Assembly (NCBI GenBank): GCA_002340985.1
Contig: DDNC01000020.1
Span: forward strand, 682 to 28,589
Direction: 5' to 3'
Source of the DNA: Firmicutes bacterium UBA2530
Lineage (GTDB): Bacteria; Bacillota; Clostridia; Tissierellales; Sedimentibacteraceae
Length of the DNA: 27,908 bases
This document shows, in pieces, positions 24,415 through 27,908 of this stretch. The notes under the pieces are model-generated. The model was not told where the DNA came from. It did no database searches and saw nothing but the letters and a program-made list of their open reading frames with translations. The translations under genes and the position numbers were made by a program. Within the stretch, counting starts at the first letter, position 1, and every line of letters starts with the position of its first letter.

Positions 24415-26574
24415 ATGATAAAATTACAGGACAAGATACAACAAGTTATAGATACTTTTTATAAATCAACGGGTATTGGTATTTTGTTTTTTGATAAAAA
24501 ACTTACTGTCATAATGCATCAAAATTCTAAGAGACTGGTCAATGATTTCATTTGCCTGGGAATGAGCAGGATTACTTCGTTTTTGGCGGAAAAGTACCAT
24601 TCCGAAGCTAATGATGAAAATATATTTTATACTTTTATTCTGGATGCGAATTTGGTAAGCAATGTTATTCTCCTCTGTCATGAAGGCAGCTGGGTGGGTG
24701 CATTTGTCACACAGCCTGTCTTAATCAACAAACCGAGGAAGGAAGACATGGAGAAATTGCTTGACAATCTGAATATCAGAGCAGAAAACAGAAAGACTGT
24801 CAGCGGTATACTTATGAGAACACCGGTGGTTTCCTATGACAGAATAATGCCTGTGGGATATGTGCTCAAGGGTCTGCTTAGTACATTTTTCACCGAAGAT
24901 ACACCGCGCCAAGTATTAAAAGGCGGCTCTGATGTAAGCACTGCAAAAAAAATTGATGTAGTAAAGAACTGTTCTGTAAACAGGGATGCCCTGACAACAT
25001 ACAACCCGTATTCAAGTTATCTGACTATTAAGGAAAACATCCAAAGAGGCGACACAGAAGCGCTGTCGACCTTTATGAATGAAATAAATGCCGGAAGCAT
25101 TCCGATGGATACACTCCATGATTCAAACTTTATTCGTTCACTTAAAAATAACTGCATAAAGGTTTGCTCAATGGGTTGCTATGCAGCAGTTGAGGCAAAT
25201 GCGCCCTATTTCAAGACATTAAATCTCGCGGACGAATTTATACGAAAAGCGGAAGCGCTTGAAAATATCAATGATATTTATGAACTTATGAAAAATGCAA
25301 TGCTGTCCTTTACACGCTCAGTAGCTGCAGGGAAAAAGATATCCTATTCAAAGCCCATCAGGCTTGTGATTGAATATATAGAAGAACATTATGCTGAGAA
25401 AATAACGCTGAATGTACTGGCTGAGCACACAAATCTCAGCGCCTCCTATCTCTCGAATATGATTAAAAAAGAGACAGGCATGAGCCTTCTGGACAATATA
25501 AACAAAATAAGGATTGAGCACAGCAAAAGGCTGCTCCTGGAAACAAACCTGAGCAGCAATGAAGTGGCTTCGAAGGTGGGATTCAGCTACCAAAATCATT
25601 TTGCTTCAACATTTAGAAAAATAACAGGACTTACACCCAGCGATTTCAGAAAACTCACTTATTTAGGAAATGAACAGAAGAGCGACAAAGTCATTGAAAA
25701 TGAAATTATGCCTCTAATTTTCGAGCAGCTTAGAGGCAAGCTCTCTGTATTAAACAGTATGTACGATATAGTTAGGATTGTAGACCCTATCAGGAATATT
25801 TCATGGATAATATCTGATGATAACGAAGAAATCATAAAAGGAACATGCTATGACTTCTGGGGGAAAAACGAACATTGCAGAAACTGCATTTCTACAATGG
25901 CATATCTGCATAATGACACGTTTTTTAAAATAGACAGGCAGAACGAAAATACTTTTTTAGTGCTTGCAGCACCAAAGCTCATAGGCAAAAATATATATGT
26001 AATAGAGCTTTTGAAAAACGTTACAGGTAATTTTTATATGAACGATGAATCCGGCTTGTTTACCGACATTCACAAGGACATTGTATACAAGGACGAGTTC
26101 ACGGGATTGTATGACAGGCAGTATATAGATAAAAACCTGCCGGTTTATTTCAGACTCAGTAAGCTTGAAAATAAGCCATTTTCCATAATTATGTCCATTA
26201 TTGATATTTATGACAGAATCAATAATCAATATTATTGCGGAGGCGATGATGAAATTTTGAGTGAATATGCTGAAGCAATAACGAGTTCGCTTGAAAGTAG
26301 TGAGCATTGGGCGGGAATTTATGCCGGAAATATTTTTCTTACGGTTTTGAGCAATACTGATTATGATTGCGCAAGACGCATTGGCAAAAATATTGAAGAG
26401 AATTTCAGCAGGGCTGTGTCAAAGCTGAATAAAGATGACTTGCGGATATCATCGAGATATTCAGTAAAATCATGTACAGATGATATACACAATGCAGAAG
26501 CCCTGATAAGGTGCGCATGCATAAATTTAAGCGATAATAGAATGTACAGCTTACCTGCTGCACATAAAATATAA
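24415..26574 (+). CDS. AraC-type regulator with cysteine PAS and degenerate GGDEF domains
   Basis: This 719-residue soluble protein has an unusual order. An N-terminal region (about 1-300), perhaps a ligand-sensing domain, is not recognised with confidence. An AraC-type double helix-turn-helix follows (about 311-415), with VLAEHTNLSASYLSNMIKKE and GFSYQNHFASTFRKITGLTP. Next is a PAS-like domain (about 440-545) with Cys478, 488 and 491 in C-x9-C-x2-C. At the C-terminus is a GGDEF fold (about 556-712) with DEFTGLYDRQYID. Its catalytic loop reads AGNIF (637-641) instead of GGDEF, so cyclase activity is unlikely. The DNA-binding domain is internal, unlike most AraC proteins. An EAL-HDOD gene follows 137 bp later. 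Confidence 0.85.
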   Translation: MIKLQDKIQQVIDTFYKSTGIGILFFDKKLTVIMHQNSKRLVNDFICLGMSRITSFLAEKYHSEANDENIFYTFILDANLVSNVILLCHEGSWVGAFVTQPVLINKPRKEDMEKLLDNLNIRAENRKTVSGILMRTPVVSYDRIMPVGYVLKGLLSTFFTEDTPRQVLKGGSDVSTAKKIDVVKNCSVNRDALTTYNPYSSYLTIKENIQRGDTEALSTFMNEINAGSIPMDTLHDSNFIRSLKNNCIKVCSMGCYAAVEANAPYFKTLNLADEFIRKAEALENINDIYELMKNAMLSFTRSVAAGKKISYSKPIRLVIEYIEEHYAEKITLNVLAEHTNLSASYLSNMIKKETGMSLLDNINKIRIEHSKRLLLETNLSSNEVASKVGFSYQNHFASTFRKITGLTPSDFRKLTYLGNEQKSDKVIENEIMPLIFEQLRGKLSVLNSMYDIVRIVDPIRNISWIISDDNEEIIKGTCYDFWGKNEHCRNCISTMAYLHNDTFFKIDRQNENTFLVLAAPKLIGKNIYVIELLKNVTGNFYMNDESGLFTDIHKDIVYKDEFTGLYDRQYIDKNLPVYFRLSKLENKPFSIIMSIIDIYDRINNQYYCGGDDEILSEYAEAITSSLESSEHWAGIYAGNIFLTVLSNTDYDCARRIGKNIEENFSRAVSKLNKDDLRISSRYSVKSCTDDIHNAEALIRCACINLSDNRMYSLPAAHKI

Positions 26575-26604
26575 ATCAGCTTCAAAAAATATTATAAACA
26601 GCCG

Positions 26605-26624
26605 ATGAAATATACCAATTTCAT
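26605..26624 (+). other. Small hairpin between the AraC-type and EAL-HDOD genes
   Basis: ATGAAAT (26605-26611) pairs with ATTTCAT (26618-26624) around a 6-base loop, followed by TTAG. It is weak and AT-rich and may act as a poor terminator. Confidence 0.35.
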
Positions 26625-26674
26625 TTAGTATTGTAAAATTATCGTGCTCAGCTAATAAGATTTATTGCACAGTT

Positions 26675-26680
26675 TATAAT
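26675..26680 (+). promoter_or_regulatory. Candidate -10 box of the EAL-HDOD gene
   Basis: A perfect TATAAT lies 31 bp before the ATG. The hexamer 17 bp upstream (CTAATA) is a poor -35, so the promoter is tentative or needs an activator. Confidence 0.35.
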
Positions 26681-26711
26681 GCATAGCTGGAATGTAAGAG
26701 AGGAAGATATA

Positions 26712-27908
26712 ATGGATGTTTATGTGGCACGTCAGCCTATCTTTGACAGAAATATGAATGTGTTTGGTTATGAATTGCTCTATCGAAGGAGCATGAATAA
26801 TTTCTATGAGGGAATAGATGACAATCAGACAACAGCAGAATTGATAAATAACGCCTTTCTCACAATGCATTTACCCGAGCTCACAGGAGGAGGCAAGGCA
26901 TTTATAAATTTTTCCAAGGATACGTTGATAAAAGAAATTCCTTTTCTTTTACCGGTAGAATTAACAGTTGTTGAGGTTTTAGAAAGAGTTGACATTGACG
27001 GGGATGTAATTGAAGCATGCAGGAAGCTGAGAGAAAAAGGCTATATAATAGCTCTTGACGACTTTGTTTTCAATGAATCATATCTGCCGCTTCTGGATAT
27101 TGCTCACATCATCAAAATAGAATTTCCGGTGGTGGAATACGATGTGCAACGGGAACTAATAAAAAAATATAAAAGCAAAATCAGATTTTTGGCTGAGAAG
27201 GTTGAAACAAGGGAAGAATATAAGATAGCATACGACATGGGATATGATTATTTCCAGGGATATTTTTTCAGCAAACCTGTTATTATAAAAGAAAAAGAGA
27301 TAGACAGCCTGAACATAAACCTTATTAAAATCATGGAAGTGTTAAACCATGATGATCCCGAGTATCAAAAAATTGCAGAAATAATAGGAACTGATCTGGG
27401 TCTTTCATATAAGCTTCTGAAATTGGCCAATTCTGCTTTTTTTGGCTCGAAGAATAAAATACTCCATATTAAGCAGGCATTAGTCCAGCTTGGGCTTATA
27501 GAGATAAAAAAATGGATTTATGTCATGATGCTAAAAGACATACAAATTGTAGAAAATAGAGAACTAATCAAAAACTGCCTGATAAGAGCAAAATTTATGG
27601 AACTTATGGCGGTTGAAACAGGCAAAGGCAACCAACAATTTGAATATTTCCTTACAGGAATGTTCTCTTCAGTAGATGTGCTTATGAACAGAGATATGGA
27701 GGAAATAGTTAATGGATTATTTCTGCCGGATACTGTAAAGGATGCTCTGCTTGGACGTGAAAACGAAATAAAATATGTTTTGGACATAGTTGTAAATTAC
27801 GAGTTACTTATCTGGGACGACCTTGTGCTTGATAAAATCGCAGGCGGAATCGTTCAGGAAAAACTGATTAACATGTATATGGAATCACTTATGTGGATGA
27901 TGAAGCTG
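26712..27908 (+). CDS. EAL-HDOD (YuxH-type) signalling protein, 5' part
   Basis: The frame is open to the window end, giving 399 residues; the C-terminus lies outside. Residues about 1-195 form an EAL-like domain: ARQPIFDRNMNVFGYELLYR (6-25) with ELL for EAL, INFSK (65-69), VVEVLE (86-91), ALDDFV (114-119), IKIEF (134-138), AEKVET (161-166) and QGYFFSKP (182-189). Several catalytic positions differ (DDFG to DDFV, IKID to IKIE), so cyclic-di-GMP hydrolysis is doubtful, as in other YuxH-type proteins. An HDOD domain begins at about 200, with LGLSYKLLKLANSAFF and a helical region to the end. The start follows GAGAGGAAG. It is probably regulatory, not enzymatic. Confidence 0.9.
   Translation, partial: MDVYVARQPIFDRNMNVFGYELLYRRSMNNFYEGIDDNQTTAELINNAFLTMHLPELTGGGKAFINFSKDTLIKEIPFLLPVELTVVEVLERVDIDGDVIEACRKLREKGYIIALDDFVFNESYLPLLDIAHIIKIEFPVVEYDVQRELIKKYKSKIRFLAEKVETREEYKIAYDMGYDYFQGYFFSKPVIIKEKEIDSLNINLIKIMEVLNHDDPEYQKIAEIIGTDLGLSYKLLKLANSAFFGSKNKILHIKQALVQLGLIEIKKWIYVMMLKDIQIVENRELIKNCLIRAKFMELMAVETGKGNQQFEYFLTGMFSSVDVLMNRDMEEIVNGLFLPDTVKDALLGRENEIKYVLDIVVNYELLIWDDLVLDKIAGGIVQEKLINMYMESLMWMMKL

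Overview
The window reads as a chromosomal segment of an anaerobic, low-GC Gram-positive bacterium, most likely of the class Clostridia. The evidence is AT-rich intergenic DNA, strong GGAGG-type ribosome binding sites, SigA-type promoters (TTGACA/TATAAT-like, 17-bp spacers), the murB-PHP-rapZ-yvcK gene order typical of Clostridia, tandem LytR-CpsA-Psr proteins and a short-form Pgi. I cannot fix the genus from the sequence alone. No tRNA, rRNA, insertion sequence, phage gene or CRISPR array was seen.

Layout. (1) 1-464, minus strand: the 5' part of an M20 amidohydrolase, divergent from the next operon. (2) 690-7611, plus strand: murB, PHP phosphoesterase, rapZ, yvcK, a PAS-PP2C (SpoIIE-type) phosphatase, pgi and a CvfB-like S1 protein. 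This block combines a peptidoglycan precursor enzyme, two proteins of the UDP-GlcNAc/glucosamine-6-P sensing families, and the isomerase supplying fructose-6-P. The whiA gene that usually follows yvcK is absent, and the PAS-phosphatase sits in its place. (3) 7726-16594, plus strand: a nucleoside uptake and salvage operon with its own promoter and a UUCG-loop terminator. It encodes DeoD phosphorylase, an unusual ADP-ribosylglycohydrolase-fold protein, a BMP/PnrA-type nucleoside-binding lipoprotein, a double ABC ATPase, two permeases, a nucleoside hydrolase and a ribokinase. Hairpins separate the binding-protein gene from the ATPase gene, and the last permease, hydrolase and kinase genes from one another. 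(4) 16818-17018, minus strand: a cold-shock protein with its own promoter and terminator. (5) 17369-22520, plus strand: two tandem LCP ligases, alanine racemase, an M20 amidohydrolase and a DppA-type D-aminopeptidase, a cell-wall/D-amino-acid unit ending in a terminator shared with the convergent gene. (6) 22559-27908: a signalling block with a chemoreceptor (minus), a divergent AraC-type regulator fused to a cysteine PAS domain and a degenerate GGDEF domain, and an EAL-HDOD protein cut by the window edge.

In the salvage operon, imported nucleosides can be cleaved by phosphorolysis (DeoD, giving ribose-1-P) or by hydrolysis (nucleoside hydrolase, giving ribose for the ribokinase). The ADP-ribosylglycohydrolase-like protein suggests that a ribosyl conjugate may also be processed. 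The most unusual items are this protein, the PAS-PP2C phosphatase in the whiA position, and the AraC-PAS-pseudoGGDEF regulator, whose PAS cysteine pattern (C-x9-C-x2-C) matches that of the phosphatase.
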